Notes: a model not told the origin generated them from the sequence alone. 55,327 nt of DNA from an uncultured Saprospiraceae bacterium (GCA_937921595.1 CAKZTD010000065.1:1-55327), one strand, 5' to 3'. Counted from the stretch's first letter, positions 1 to 9,614 are shown. Made by a program: numbers and translations.

Positions 1-1
1 A

Positions 2-676
2 GAGGGTTTCGCATTACTCGAACCTGTCGGTTGTACCGATGAAACGTACTGGTATCGAATTGAATTGACCGTTACAGATCCAGCTGGGCTTTCTAGCAAA
101 GATATCGTTGAAGTTTTTCCAAATTGTGGAATACCTTTCGGCGAAGCCATTACTTTAACAGGAATGCCTTTGGAAGACCTTGTCCATTTAACTTGGACCA
201 CAACAGATGAACAGGATATCAAAGAATATGAAATCCAAAGAAGTCTCAACAATACAGATTTCACCACCATTGGAATAGTCACAAATCAGAATCTAGGCAC
301 CTATACTTATGATGACCGAATGCCTAATTGGGGTCCTAATCGTTATCGAATAAAAGCAGTCAAAGAAGATGGCGTTTATGATTATTCCAATAAGATCTCT
401 TTGGAATATCCAGGACCACAGGATTTCACTGTTTATCCAAATCCTACAGACGGGATTTTGAATATTGCAGTCATGACCAGTAATGGACAAATTGACTTCA
501 ATTTATTTGATGCCAGTGGAAAACTAGTCTACACTTTCACATGGATGGACGATATTCAAGATGGTATCGAATTACCTATCTCGATCAAAGATCTTGCGAA
601 TGGTGTTTATTATTATAGAATTAAAAATGGAATCTCTACCTTCGAAGGTAGTGTTGTAAAAATGAATTATAGGTAA
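2..676 (+). CDS. C-terminal part of a secreted PKD/T9SS protein (5' end outside window)
   Basis: The reading frame is open to the left edge, so the gene starts upstream and only about 224 C-terminal residues are seen. The first codons encode a segment (EPVGCTDETYWYRIELTVTD) that matches the equivalent part of the next two genes (EPIGCNGEGYWYQVQLEVTD in the first of them). It is therefore the third member of the same tandem family. After this Ig/PKD-like end comes a fibronectin-III-like stretch (LTWTTTDEQDIKEYEIQRS) and a C-terminal T9SS type A sorting domain starting at FTVYPNPTDGILNI and ending in the usual YYYRIKNG...EGSVVKM pattern. A TTG at 65 could be mistaken for a start, but homology continues upstream of it. 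The catalytic propeller, if present, lies outside the window. Confidence 0.85.
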   Translation, partial: EGFALLEPVGCTDETYWYRIELTVTDPAGLSSKDIVEVFPNCGIPFGEAITLTGMPLEDLVHLTWTTTDEQDIKEYEIQRSLNNTDFTTIGIVTNQNLGTYTYDDRMPNWGPNRYRIKAVKEDGVYDYSNKISLEYPGPQDFTVYPNPTDGILNIAVMTSNGQIDFNLFDASGKLVYTFTWMDDIQDGIELPISIKDLANGVYYYRIKNGISTFEGSVVKMNYR

Positions 677-719
677 AGAATATTCAATATTTGAATCCTG
701 CTAAAATCACTTTTCTAAA

Positions 720-3413
720 ATGATCAAAAAGTTTCTCTTCATCATCCTCCTTTTCAGTTTTCAAAATGACTTGAAAGCCCAACTAATCGATGACTTTAGC
801 GAAACCACCATCACCAACGAAATCTATCGCCCAGTAGGGATTCGATTCGATAAAAATGGAACAGCTTACGTTTGGGAACGCAATGGAGTTGTACATCTAA
901 TTGACAGTACTGGCAACAAACTACCAGAACCACTCATCGATATTTCAGAAGAAGTCGGAGCTTGGGGAGATCATGGTTGTCTAGGTTTTGCAATTGATCC
1001 TGACTTTTTAGAAAATGGATATTTCTATCTGCTTTATGTAGTTGACCGACATCATCTATTTTATCATGGAACGCCAGAGTATGAGGCAGATTCCACCATT
1101 TCCAATCAAGCGACTATTGGTAGAATTACCAGATATCAAGCTGATGTAAATACAGGGTTTACCTCCACCATAAATGGCTCTCGAAAAATTCTATTAGGAG
1201 AAACCAAAGAAACTGGAATTCCTATTCTTATCGCTTCTCATGGAGTTGGTTCATTGGTCTTTGGAACGGATGGATCTTTGCTTGCTTCAGTTGGAGAATC
1301 AGCTAGTTTTTTAGCCATAGATTATGGCAGTGATCCAGGTACTTATTTTCAGCAAGCACTCGATGATGGAATCCTAAGACCTGAAGAAAATATCGGTTCT
1401 TTCAGATCTCAAATGATTGACGTGCTGAATGGCAAAATACTCCGACTCGACCCGGAGACAGGAGATGGCTTAAGTAGTAATCCTTATTTTGATGCTCAAA
1501 ATCCAAGAGCTCCGAAGTCTCGGGTTTATGCGATTGGACTAAGAAATCCATTTCGATTTACAATCAAACCTAATACTGGAAGTCATAACATAAATGATGG
1601 GCAACCGGGGATACTTTTCATCGGAGATGTAGGTGGTTCGAAATGGGAAGAATTAAGTGTTTGTGATCAAGCGGGGATGAATTTTGGCTTTCCATTATAT
1701 GAAGGTATTTTTAAAAAAGGTGCATTTTGGCAAAATAATCTTGAAAATAAAGAAGCGCCAAACCCATTATTTGATGACAATAATTGTACTAAAGAATTCT
1801 TTGATTATCAAGAACTTATCCAACAACCATTGCAAGATCAATCTAATACTTTTTCAAATCCATGTGATCCAGAATTAGTCATTAATCCTGCATTGACTTA
1901 TATCCATACACCTCCTAAAATCCAATACGCAAATAAGCTCAGTAATAAACCATCAAGAGCCTATATGCCTTTTTATAATTCAGATGGCATGGTCGACACG
2001 ATGAATCTTTCGAGTCCTTCTTCTCCAGTTCAAAGTGAACCATTCAGTGGTTATACGAGTGTTGCTGGTTTGTTTTATCAAGGGGAAAATTTTCCACCTG
2101 AATATCAAGGGAAGTATTTCCATGCTGATTATTCGTTCTGGATTAGAACCATGGATTTTGACGATAATTATAATCTCGAAGCCACAGCTGCTTTTCATGG
2201 GAACAGCTCTTACGTCTTGGATATGGCGCTAAATCCGAAAGATGACTGCATCTATTATGTGGACTTTCATAGCCGAGTACAACGAATTTCTTTTGGTGGT
2301 AATAATCCGCCCAAAGCCATTGCAGAATATGATGTCCAATATGGGAGTAGCCCATTGCTGGTAAACTTCAATGCTAGTAATTCTTTTGACCCAGAAGGGA
2401 CTACTTTGGAATACCTTTGGGATTTTGGAAACGGAAATACAGCCAGTCTTCCAACGACTAATTTTACTTTCGAAACGGTTGATGCTGCTCCTACTCCATT
2501 CGAGGTAACTTTGACGGTGACTGATAGTTTGGGAGCCAGTGACTCCACACAATTTATTATCTCCGTAAATAATACACCGCCTCAGGTTGAGATAACTAGT
2601 TTTGAAAATGGAGATTTTTATTCTGTTAATGGATATAGCATTTTGCCATTAGCTGCAACCGTTATTGATGATGAACATGACCAAAGTCAGTTAAACTATT
2701 CCTGGACCACCTTCCTAAAGCATAACATTCACGAACACGCAGAAGAATCTGTAAATCAAGCAACTACTTCTACCATCATCGAACCTATTGGCTGCAATGG
2801 AGAAGGATATTGGTATCAGGTGCAATTAGAAGTAACAGATGCAGCGGGTTTGATCGGAAGAGATACAGGTGATCTGTTTCCTTATTGTGGTGATCCCTTT
2901 TTCAGACTTAGAAGATGGGAAGGCTTTACGGAAGATCAACAGATCATTTTAGAATGGGAAGCAGAACAAGAGTCAGAGCTTACGGCTTATCTCCTTCAAA
3001 GAATAACGGCACAAGACGGCATTCAAACTCTTGGCAATATCCCTGCAGGAAGTGTCAATTATACATTTGTTGATCCTTCTCCTGTTCTTGGATTTAATAA
3101 CTATCGTTTGAAAATAATTCGCCAAGATGGAGCTTTTGATTTCAGTCCTGAAATTAGAATACTCTTCCCTCCAAAACCGGAGATCATTTTATACCCTAAT
3201 CCATCCTCTACCTTGATTACTTTCGAAGTAGCAAAAGTCAATGAACCGATGAATCTTGAGATTTTTGACACAAAAGGAGCCAAGGTTTTAGAAAGCCATC
3301 CTGAAACTGCTATTTTTGAAATAAATATTGAAAATTTAGCAGCAGGAATTTATACTTATCGTTTAAAAAATGGAGATCGTTCTTTAACTGGTAAGTTTGT
3401 AAAACTACCTTAA
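720..3413 (+). CDS. Secreted PQQ-dependent sugar dehydrogenase-like propeller with PKD and T9SS sorting domain
   Basis: 897 residues. A signal peptide (MIKKFLFIILLFSF..., cleaved near residue 21) precedes a glucose/sorbosone dehydrogenase-type beta-propeller at about 25-530. Family landmarks are SHGVGSLVFG (His174 aligns with the catalytic-base histidine of soluble glucose dehydrogenase), GKILRLDPETGDG (238-250), GLRNPFRF (273-280) and GDVGGSKWEE (302-311). A PKD domain follows (about 530-615, core YLWDFGNGN), then an Ig-like and a fibronectin-like stretch, and a T9SS type A sorting domain (ILYPNPSS to the end). The protein should be exported by Sec and then T9SS to the surface or medium. Where the paralogue at 3624 has CGDG after the His motif, this copy reads VGES, so cofactor or metal binding may be altered and sugar oxidation is inferred, not shown. 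It starts 43 nt after the previous gene and may be co-transcribed. Confidence 0.85.
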   Translation: MIKKFLFIILLFSFQNDLKAQLIDDFSETTITNEIYRPVGIRFDKNGTAYVWERNGVVHLIDSTGNKLPEPLIDISEEVGAWGDHGCLGFAIDPDFLENGYFYLLYVVDRHHLFYHGTPEYEADSTISNQATIGRITRYQADVNTGFTSTINGSRKILLGETKETGIPILIASHGVGSLVFGTDGSLLASVGESASFLAIDYGSDPGTYFQQALDDGILRPEENIGSFRSQMIDVLNGKILRLDPETGDGLSSNPYFDAQNPRAPKSRVYAIGLRNPFRFTIKPNTGSHNINDGQPGILFIGDVGGSKWEELSVCDQAGMNFGFPLYEGIFKKGAFWQNNLENKEAPNPLFDDNNCTKEFFDYQELIQQPLQDQSNTFSNPCDPELVINPALTYIHTPPKIQYANKLSNKPSRAYMPFYNSDGMVDTMNLSSPSSPVQSEPFSGYTSVAGLFYQGENFPPEYQGKYFHADYSFWIRTMDFDDNYNLEATAAFHGNSSYVLDMALNPKDDCIYYVDFHSRVQRISFGGNNPPKAIAEYDVQYGSSPLLVNFNASNSFDPEGTTLEYLWDFGNGNTASLPTTNFTFETVDAAPTPFEVTLTVTDSLGASDSTQFIISVNNTPPQVEITSFENGDFYSVNGYSILPLAATVIDDEHDQSQLNYSWTTFLKHNIHEHAEESVNQATTSTIIEPIGCNGEGYWYQVQLEVTDAAGLIGRDTGDLFPYCGDPFFRLRRWEGFTEDQQIILEWEAEQESELTAYLLQRITAQDGIQTLGNIPAGSVNYTFVDPSPVLGFNNYRLKIIRQDGAFDFSPEIRILFPPKPEIILYPNPSSTLITFEVAKVNEPMNLEIFDTKGAKVLESHPETAIFEINIENLAAGIYTYRLKNGDRSLTGKFVKLP

Positions 3414-3484
3414 GGCAATTCAAAAAATCCAGTTATTCAATCAATTTAAATTCTTATTTTAGCTAAACCATCATGATTTAATCT

Positions 3485-3562
3485 GAGCAAACAGTATTAG
3501 GTATTCGGCATTAAGAGAGCCCGAAAACCAAATGTCAAATACCGTTTTTCTTTAGCTTAGAA
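3485..3562. repeat. Degenerate copy of an intergenic palindromic repeat
   Basis: This 78-bp stretch shares its ends (GAGCAAA at 3485-3491 and TTAGCTTAGAA at 3552-3562) and its centre (GGTATTCGGCATT, then AGAG and CCCGAA) with the element at 6674-6746. Its hairpin arms pair only in part, so it looks like a decayed copy of the same REP-like element. It lies between the two full-length dehydrogenase-like genes. Confidence 0.6.
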
Positions 3563-3623
3563 ATATTTAACAACAATAATATTTTTAAGCCCTAATTGGC
3601 ATATTTGAACAAAAGACAACAAC

Positions 3624-6341
3624 ATGAAGTATATATTTTCCTTCTTTTTTATAATGTCCTTTCATTCGCTTCAAGCCCAACTCCCGGAAGATTTCTCCGA
3701 CCAAGTGGTCAGTACAAACTGGACGATGCCAATGGGTATGGAATTCGATGAAACGGGGAGAATATTTGTTTGGGAAAAAGCAGGAAAGATCTTCATCGTA
3801 GATATCAATGGTGAGAAAATAGAGGAACCTTTATTGGACATTCACGAAGAGGTAGGCAACTGGCGGGATCATGGGCTCTTAGGCTTTGCTTTAGATCCTG
3901 ACTTTTTAAATAATGGTCATTTCTATTTGCTTTATGCTGTAAATCGCCACTACCTACTTCACTATGGTACCCCTGAATATGTTGCTGATTCTACCATTAG
4001 TCATGTTGCTTCGATTGGTAGATTGACTCGTTATACTGCTGATCCGGCAACTAATTTTCAAACTACTTTAGAAAATAGTCGCAAGATTTTAATTGGAGAT
4101 AATATATCAAATGGAATTCCTTTATATCATGAATCTCATGGCGTTGGAAGTTTGGTTTTTGGAGAGGATGGAACGCTTCTGGTTTCTTGTGGAGATGGTA
4201 ATTCTAATGGCGGACCAGATATTGGAGGAGACGCTTTTAGTTCTTATGCACCGCAGGCCTTGCTAGATGGAATCATCAGCGAAGATGAAGATGTAGGATC
4301 ACTTAAATCACAATACCTTGGGAGCCTGAGTGGCAAGGTTTTACGTATTGACCCTGAAACAGGAGATGGAATTCCTTCAAACCCATTTTATGATGATAAT
4401 GCTCCTCGCTCTCCTTGGTCTAGAACCTGGGTTTATGGCTTTAGAAATCCTTTTAGAATGATTTTGCAAGAGAATACTGGGAGTTTAATTCCAGGTGATG
4501 CAGATCCAGGGACGCTCTTTATTGGCGATGTTGGAGCATCTCAATGGGAAGAATTAAATATTGCTGAACAAGGAGGACTAAATTTTGGCTGGCCTTTCAA
4601 AGAAGGCCTAATCCCCTATTGGGGAATTTGGAATGGCGAACATCCTGCAAATAAATTAGCAGCTAATCCATTGTATGATGGAAATTCTTGTCAACAAGAA
4701 TATTTCAGTTTTAAAGACTTGTTTGGTGAAGCTCGGATCGATGGTCAAGTGTATTTTCCAAATCCTTGTAATGCTAATATTCCGATTCCCGAATCAGCAA
4801 ACCCTCGAATGGAAACCGTCCCCGTTGTAACTTGGGGGCACAATGAATATAACCTACCAAGTAAAACTTACATTCCTTCTTATAATGCCGATGGTAAGCT
4901 TAGTGCTTTAGATATTACCGATCCTGCATCTACTGTTGAATCGGAAATTTTCGATGGAAATTCTAGCGTAGCTGGGGCCTTTTATCATGGCGATAACTTT
5001 CCAGAATATTACAAAGGCTTGTACTTCCATGCGGACTATAGTGGTTGGATTAAGGTTTTGCATTTTGATGAAAATATGGAACTTCAAAAGATTGAACCTT
5101 TTCATGATGAAGCAAAAGAAATCATCCAATTGATTGAACATCCAACGGATGGTTGTTTATATTTTATAAGCTTTGATAATGGAGGTTCGATTCACAAGAT
5201 TTGCTATGGTGGTAATCCTCCACCGATTGCAATTGCAAAATCAGATACCATTTATGGTCCAAGTCCATTAACTGTAAATTTCGATGCCAGTGAATCTTAT
5301 GATCCATTTGGTTTACCGATTACTTATCATTGGGATTTTGGTGATGGAACGCAAAGTACAGAAACGGATCCTCTTCATGAATTTACGACTACTGATAATA
5401 CCGCTACCCCATTCAATGTGACCCTTACTGTAACAGATAGCCTTGGATTGTCTAGTACTTCAAGTTTGGTTATTTCATTGAACAATACACCTCCTGAAGT
5501 TGAAATTATCAACCCCAAAGATAGTAGCTTTTATGCGATGAGTGGCAACTCGCTTTATCGTTTAGAAGCCGAGGTTTACGACCTTGAACACACAGGTGAC
5601 GAACTCAGTTATGAATGGCAAACTTTTGTTCATCATAATACTCACAGTCATCCAGAGGCTTCTTCTTTTGAAGTTAACCCTAGTACGGTCATCACTCCGG
5701 TAGGTTGTGAAGATGACTCTGAATATTGGTTTAGAATTCAGTTAATTGTGACCGATGGAGCTGGCTTGAAAACTAAAAGAGAAAGTCTTGTCTATCCTTA
5801 CTGTGGGCCTGATTTTTTCAGTTTAGAAAACTTAAAAGGAGAAGCAACTGAACAAACCATTGAATTAGACTGGGACATCACTTTTGAAGATGAAGTACAG
5901 CAATATGAAATTCAACGAAGTCCTTATTTTGAAACGATGGCCACTCTTCCATCTACTGGAAATGGAAATTATGCTTTCACAGATGTAGCCCCGATTTTAG
6001 GTGATAATTTTTATCGGATAAAAGCACTTCGTTCGGATGGCGTTTTTGAATATTCAAATACTGTTAAAATCGCCTTTCCTCCAATACCTGAATTTAATAT
6101 TTATCCAAATCCAACTAGTGATTTACTTTATATTGATTTGAAACAAGCAACAAGTGATCAAGTAAAATTAGAACTTTTTGATGCCTCTGGAAAGTTAATT
6201 AGCCAGATCAATTGGCCATCTTCTCCAGGGCAGTTTTTTAGTCAAAGCATATTGACTCAAGGGCTTGCTGAAGGCGTTCTTTTTTATAGATTGAAAGACG
6301 GAGAACTGGTAAAAGAAGGGAAAGTTATTATTATAAAATAA
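3624..6341 (+). CDS. Secreted PQQ-dependent sugar dehydrogenase-like propeller with PKD and T9SS sorting domain (paralogue)
   Basis: 905 residues, same architecture as the gene at 720: signal peptide (residues 1-19, ending SLQAQ), glucose/sorbosone dehydrogenase-type propeller, PKD domain (core YHWDFGDGTQS), Ig-like and fibronectin-like stretches, and a T9SS type A sorting domain starting FNIYPNPTSD. Landmarks include SHGVGSLVFG (His172), CGDG (189-192), GKVLRIDPETGDG, GFRNPFRM and GDVGASQWEE. This copy keeps the GDG after the His motif and looks the more canonical of the two. Predicted role is oxidation of an extracellular sugar or polyol using PQQ, or simply a surface propeller; substrate unknown. 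No PQQ synthesis genes are in the window. The start ATG lies 210 nt after the previous gene, with the palindromic repeat between. Confidence 0.85.
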   Translation: MKYIFSFFFIMSFHSLQAQLPEDFSDQVVSTNWTMPMGMEFDETGRIFVWEKAGKIFIVDINGEKIEEPLLDIHEEVGNWRDHGLLGFALDPDFLNNGHFYLLYAVNRHYLLHYGTPEYVADSTISHVASIGRLTRYTADPATNFQTTLENSRKILIGDNISNGIPLYHESHGVGSLVFGEDGTLLVSCGDGNSNGGPDIGGDAFSSYAPQALLDGIISEDEDVGSLKSQYLGSLSGKVLRIDPETGDGIPSNPFYDDNAPRSPWSRTWVYGFRNPFRMILQENTGSLIPGDADPGTLFIGDVGASQWEELNIAEQGGLNFGWPFKEGLIPYWGIWNGEHPANKLAANPLYDGNSCQQEYFSFKDLFGEARIDGQVYFPNPCNANIPIPESANPRMETVPVVTWGHNEYNLPSKTYIPSYNADGKLSALDITDPASTVESEIFDGNSSVAGAFYHGDNFPEYYKGLYFHADYSGWIKVLHFDENMELQKIEPFHDEAKEIIQLIEHPTDGCLYFISFDNGGSIHKICYGGNPPPIAIAKSDTIYGPSPLTVNFDASESYDPFGLPITYHWDFGDGTQSTETDPLHEFTTTDNTATPFNVTLTVTDSLGLSSTSSLVISLNNTPPEVEIINPKDSSFYAMSGNSLYRLEAEVYDLEHTGDELSYEWQTFVHHNTHSHPEASSFEVNPSTVITPVGCEDDSEYWFRIQLIVTDGAGLKTKRESLVYPYCGPDFFSLENLKGEATEQTIELDWDITFEDEVQQYEIQRSPYFETMATLPSTGNGNYAFTDVAPILGDNFYRIKALRSDGVFEYSNTVKIAFPPIPEFNIYPNPTSDLLYIDLKQATSDQVKLELFDASGKLISQINWPSSPGQFFSQSILTQGLAEGVLFYRLKDGELVKEGKVIIIK

Positions 6342-6350
6342 AGATCACAT

Positions 6351-6620
6351 ATGAACAAGATTGATCTACTAGGTTTTGTTGGTGTTTCAATGATCCTAAT
6401 CGCTTACTTCCTCAATTTAAATGGAAGGCTTGATCCTAACAATATCAAATATATTTTGCTGAATTTGTTCGGAGCAATCCTAGCTTGCTTAGCTTCTTTA
6501 TTGATGGAATATTACCCATTCGTCTTATTGGAAGGTACTTGGACCTTGGTTTCTTTAGTTGCTCTTTTTAAATACTTAATCACGCATCGACCAAAACCAA
6601 GCAGGAAATTTAAATCCTAG
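6351..6620 (+). CDS. Small three-helix membrane protein, CBU_0592-like
   Basis: 89 residues with three predicted membrane segments (about 6-24, 34-52, 56-76): LLGFVGVSMILIAYFLNL, then YILLNLFGAILACLASLLM, then a segment around TWTLVSLVALFKYL. The pattern resembles the small conserved CBU_0592-type family, whose function is not known. The start lies only 9 nt after the stop of the dehydrogenase-like gene at 3624, so the two are probably co-transcribed. The C-terminus is short and basic (PKPSRKFKS), which suggests a cytoplasmic tail. Family assignment is from memory of the pattern and moderately sure; that it is a real gene is more certain. Confidence 0.7.
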   Translation: MNKIDLLGFVGVSMILIAYFLNLNGRLDPNNIKYILLNLFGAILACLASLLMEYYPFVLLEGTWTLVSLVALFKYLITHRPKPSRKFKS

Positions 6621-6673
6621 TGAATCAGGCTTGCCCCTATTAACCATAATTTCTAAGCATTTAATATTCATCA

Positions 6674-6746
6674 GAGCAAAACCGGCATTCGGTATTCGGC
6701 ATTAGAAGAGCCCGAATACCGAATGCCGGTTCCCCTTAGCTTAGAA
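6674..6746. repeat. REP-like palindromic repeat with a 19-bp perfect stem
   Basis: A 19-nt arm at 6681-6699 (starting ACCGGCATTCGG) is the perfect reverse complement of 6712-6730, with a 12-nt loop. The arm itself repeats the words ATTCGG/TATTCGG. Flanks GAGCAAA and TTAGCTTAGAA are shared with the copy at 3485-3562. It sits between convergent genes (6620 plus, 6797 minus) and could also act as a transcription stop, but lacks a clear T-run on either side. Confidence 0.75.
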
Positions 6747-6796
6747 CAAACTTAAAACTAAAAATATTCAGTCTAAAACGAATGAGCTCCCTGATT

Positions 6797-8095
6797 CTAA
6801 GCAATACTTTTCTGCCTAAATCGAATATTATACAATAGCGGAATCGACAAGAACAAAGGCAACTGAAACAGATAGGAAAATGGCACATAGAAGAAGCCAT
6901 AAAATATGATGAGATAGAGCTTTAAAGCGATTAGCAAATAAAGCTTAGTATTCAATCCTTTCCTTCTAAAATAAAAATACCCCAACAAGATCAAAAGTGC
7001 AGTGATTCCACACGCTACGATATGAACTTTTCGATTCATCGTTAAGCGATCATCAACGGTATATTTTTCATAAGAATAGAAATACATCGCCAGACTCAAA
7101 CCTTGCGACAAATGGTGAGGAGCTGCTCCAGGTTCTTGCCAAGGTTGAGTTTCCCATTGGCCGACTGCTGTCTTTTTATAATAAGCCAAGCCTTTTGAAA
7201 TGATGGTCCAGTCTTTCGATAAAAATGGAATAATGTATAATCCAATCACTCCAATAAGAACATAAAGTGAGACTTTGAATACATTTTTAAAACCATATTC
7301 AATCCAATAAATCAATAGATAAACTGGCAACCAGAATGTAAAAGCATATCGCGAAAGCAGACAGATTAAAATACCTAAAGCCATCAACCAAAGGTTTCTA
7401 TTAAATACGCTAAGCGTCAGCAACAGATAAAAACCTACCGGTAATAATTCTACCGCCATTCCAAAGGTCCCTCTGGCAAACTGCGTAAATAAATAAACCC
7501 AAACAAATGGGATCGCCATTTTCAGAATCAATTCTACGATCGAAATATCTTGCTTGACCAATTTCATTTGATATAAGAAAATCGCAATCAGAAAGACCCC
7601 ATAAGCAGTCCAACGATAGTCAATATTGGCAAGTTCAGAGAAAATATACGGCGCCCAAAGCAGTGGATAATAGGTTGGATCAACACTATAACCTTCAAAA
7701 GGCAATGGCCTGTAAACCACTTCTCCAGCTAATAATCGCTTGACATAAAGTTCCAAAGAAGGGATGATATCCGAAAGTTTCGCATCAATTGGAAACTGTT
7801 CGAAAATACCCGACATAAAATTCCCACACCAAAAAGCTCCCAAAAGAAACAATCCAGTCACCAGTCCATACTTCCACTTCTTTGGTAAATCCTTGCTCAG
7901 TTCCACACCAGGCTTTTTAAATCCGACCAACAAAAAGGCTGCAAAACATACCGTCATCCCTGAAATCATCCAGATAACAGGACTCTTGTACATCCCAAAC
8001 TTATTTTGCCAAAAGGTTTGTAAAGCTAATTCCGATACCATTCCGAGGATTAGAATGGTCCAAAGACTATAATGAAGGATTTGTTTTCTCGTCAT
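6797..8095 (-). CDS. Polytopic membrane protein, possibly a GT87-type mannosyl/glycosyltransferase
   Basis: 432 residues with about ten hydrophobic segments across the whole length. A loop after the third helix carries YVKRLLAGEVVYRPL and YSVDPTYYPLLWAPYIFS, which resembles the first periplasmic loop of polyprenol-phosphate-dependent (GT-C fold, GT87/DUF2029-like) glycosyltransferases, where an Asp and a YPP/YP motif are typical. A membrane glycosyltransferase acting on a lipid-linked sugar donor is therefore plausible but not proved. The gene starts 30 nt downstream of the folC stop and is probably in the same transcript. No other polysaccharide genes are nearby. The start ATG is the first after the folC stop. 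Confidence 0.6.
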   Translation of the reverse strand: MTRKQILHYSLWTILILGMVSELALQTFWQNKFGMYKSPVIWMISGMTVCFAAFLLVGFKKPGVELSKDLPKKWKYGLVTGLFLLGAFWCGNFMSGIFEQFPIDAKLSDIIPSLELYVKRLLAGEVVYRPLPFEGYSVDPTYYPLLWAPYIFSELANIDYRWTAYGVFLIAIFLYQMKLVKQDISIVELILKMAIPFVWVYLFTQFARGTFGMAVELLPVGFYLLLTLSVFNRNLWLMALGILICLLSRYAFTFWLPVYLLIYWIEYGFKNVFKVSLYVLIGVIGLYIIPFLSKDWTIISKGLAYYKKTAVGQWETQPWQEPGAAPHHLSQGLSLAMYFYSYEKYTVDDRLTMNRKVHIVACGITALLILLGYFYFRRKGLNTKLYLLIALKLYLIIFYGFFYVPFSYLFQLPLFLSIPLLYNIRFRQKSIA

Positions 8096-8125
8096 ATCGC
8101 CTGCAAAGGTAAAATATATATCACA

Positions 8126-9421
8126 CTAAACCACCTCCGCCACCACAAAAATACTACCGCCAATAAAAACGAGGTCATCTACACCTGCAGCTCGCTTAGC
8201 AGCCTTCAAAGCCTTAGGCACAGAAGCATAGGCTTTGCCTTTCAAGCCAAGTGTATTCGCTTGCTGTTGCAATTCATTTGCATCAAGGCCTCTTGGAATA
8301 TCTGCCTTTGCAAAATAGTAGATTGCCGATCGTGGAAGCAATTTTAAAACCTTTGTTAGATCCTTATCATTCACCGTTCCGTAGACAAAATGCAATTGAT
8401 CTTTAGAAATCTTAGCCAAAGCTTTTTTGATCATATTCAAACCAGCTTCATTATGAGCACTATCGCAAATCACGAGTGGCTTTTCCGAAAGTTGTTGCCA
8501 ACGACCAATATAATAACTGAGTTCTTTCAGGTTTTTAAAACCACTTTTGATTGCCTTTTCGGGGATATTGAATTCCGGAAGTTTATCAATAGCTTTTAAA
8601 ACCGTTGCTATATTTTTATGCTGAAAATCTCCGTGCAGGTTTACTTTTAGATTTTTAAAAATTGGTTTCCCATTTTTCAGCACCTCATAATAGGAATGAT
8701 GAAGATCTGATTTTTTAAAGACTACTTTATATGATCTGTTTGCAAAAGAGATTGGTGCATTTCTTTTTTTTGCAATCGATTTAAAAACTTCCTTGACTTC
8801 CTTTTGCTCTTCACCGATGATTACTGGAATTCCTTTTTTGATAATGCCACCCTTTTCTTTGGCGATACTTTTCAAAGTATTCCCTAAAAACTGCTGATGA
8901 TCAAAACTAATATTGGTGATGATACTCAATTCTGGTTTTATAATATTTGTACTATCCAATCGACCTCCTAATCCAGTTTCTATGATCGCAACATCTACTT
9001 GCTCTTTTCTAAAGTAATCAAAAGCCATCGCAACGGTAATTTCAAAAAAGGAAGGCCGGATCGTTTCAAAAAGTGCTTTGTTATTTTCTACAAAATCAAC
9101 GACGAAGCTTTTGCTCGCCAAGGCTCCATTGATCTTGATTCGTTCTCGAAAATCTTTGTAATGAGGTGAAGTATACAAAGCTGTTTTATAACCTGCTGAT
9201 TGCAAAACACTACTGAGCAAATGGCCAGTCGATCCTTTGCCATTGGTTCCTGCAATGTGAATTGTTTTAAAACTTCTCTGAGGATTCCCTAAAGCTTTGC
9301 ATAGCTTTCGAATGTTCGTCAGGTCTTTTTTAAAAGCAGCATTACCAATGCGTTGAAACATTGGAAGCTGAGTATATAGAAAATCCAAAGAGGATTTGTA
9401 TTCTTGATTGATATTTGCCAT
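8126..9421 (-). CDS. folC: Bifunctional folylpolyglutamate synthase / dihydrofolate synthase
   Basis: 431 residues, the usual FolC length. It adds glutamate to dihydropteroate and to folates with ATP hydrolysis in the cytoplasm. The nucleotide-binding loop is AGTNGKGST (57-65). Further family marks are SPHYKDFRERIKING, a Mur-ligase-like centre ETGLGGRLDSTN followed by TNISFDHQQFLG, the Lys-containing segment IAKEKGGIIK, and the C-terminal domain motif CDSAHNEAG, corresponding to the D.AHN motif of the family. It appears to be the first gene of a two-gene minus-strand unit with the membrane protein at 6797. Upstream, 193 nt separate it from the end of the TonB-like gene, which ends in its own terminator. 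Confidence 0.93.
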   Translation of the reverse strand: MANINQEYKSSLDFLYTQLPMFQRIGNAAFKKDLTNIRKLCKALGNPQRSFKTIHIAGTNGKGSTGHLLSSVLQSAGYKTALYTSPHYKDFRERIKINGALASKSFVVDFVENNKALFETIRPSFFEITVAMAFDYFRKEQVDVAIIETGLGGRLDSTNIIKPELSIITNISFDHQQFLGNTLKSIAKEKGGIIKKGIPVIIGEEQKEVKEVFKSIAKKRNAPISFANRSYKVVFKKSDLHHSYYEVLKNGKPIFKNLKVNLHGDFQHKNIATVLKAIDKLPEFNIPEKAIKSGFKNLKELSYYIGRWQQLSEKPLVICDSAHNEAGLNMIKKALAKISKDQLHFVYGTVNDKDLTKVLKLLPRSAIYYFAKADIPRGLDANELQQQANTLGLKGKAYASVPKALKAAKRAAGVDDLVFIGGSIFVVAEVV

Positions 9422-9558
9422 TCTAAAGGTTTAGAATCTGCAATTTCGCAATTCTTCTTTTGATTTTTATGTTTTCAGGTGCAATTTTTACAACAAGGTT
9501 TAATTAAAAAGAAAATTTCGCCTGAGTAAAAATAAATACAAATACATTCCAAGACATA

Positions 9559-9593
9559 AAAAGACCAAACCTGAATTCCAGATTTGGTCTTTT
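9559..9593 (-). terminator. Intrinsic terminator after the second TonB-like gene
   Basis: Arms AAAAGACCAAA (9559-9569) and TTTGGTCTTTT (9583-9593) pair perfectly, with a further inner CTG/CAG pairing. The A-rich left arm gives a U-run in minus-strand RNA. It lies 21 nt past the stop at 9615 and is nearly identical to the hairpin after the neighbouring TonB gene. Confidence 0.8.
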
Positions 9594-9614
9594 AAGAATA
9601 TAAGTTTAGAAATC

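Noticed and set aside
2229-2552. A minus-strand reading frame of 107 codons inside the dehydrogenase-like gene
   Set aside because: It overlaps a clear domain-bearing gene on the other strand and has no recognisable protein pattern; it is a shadow of that gene's codon use. The same applies to the other frames inside large genes.
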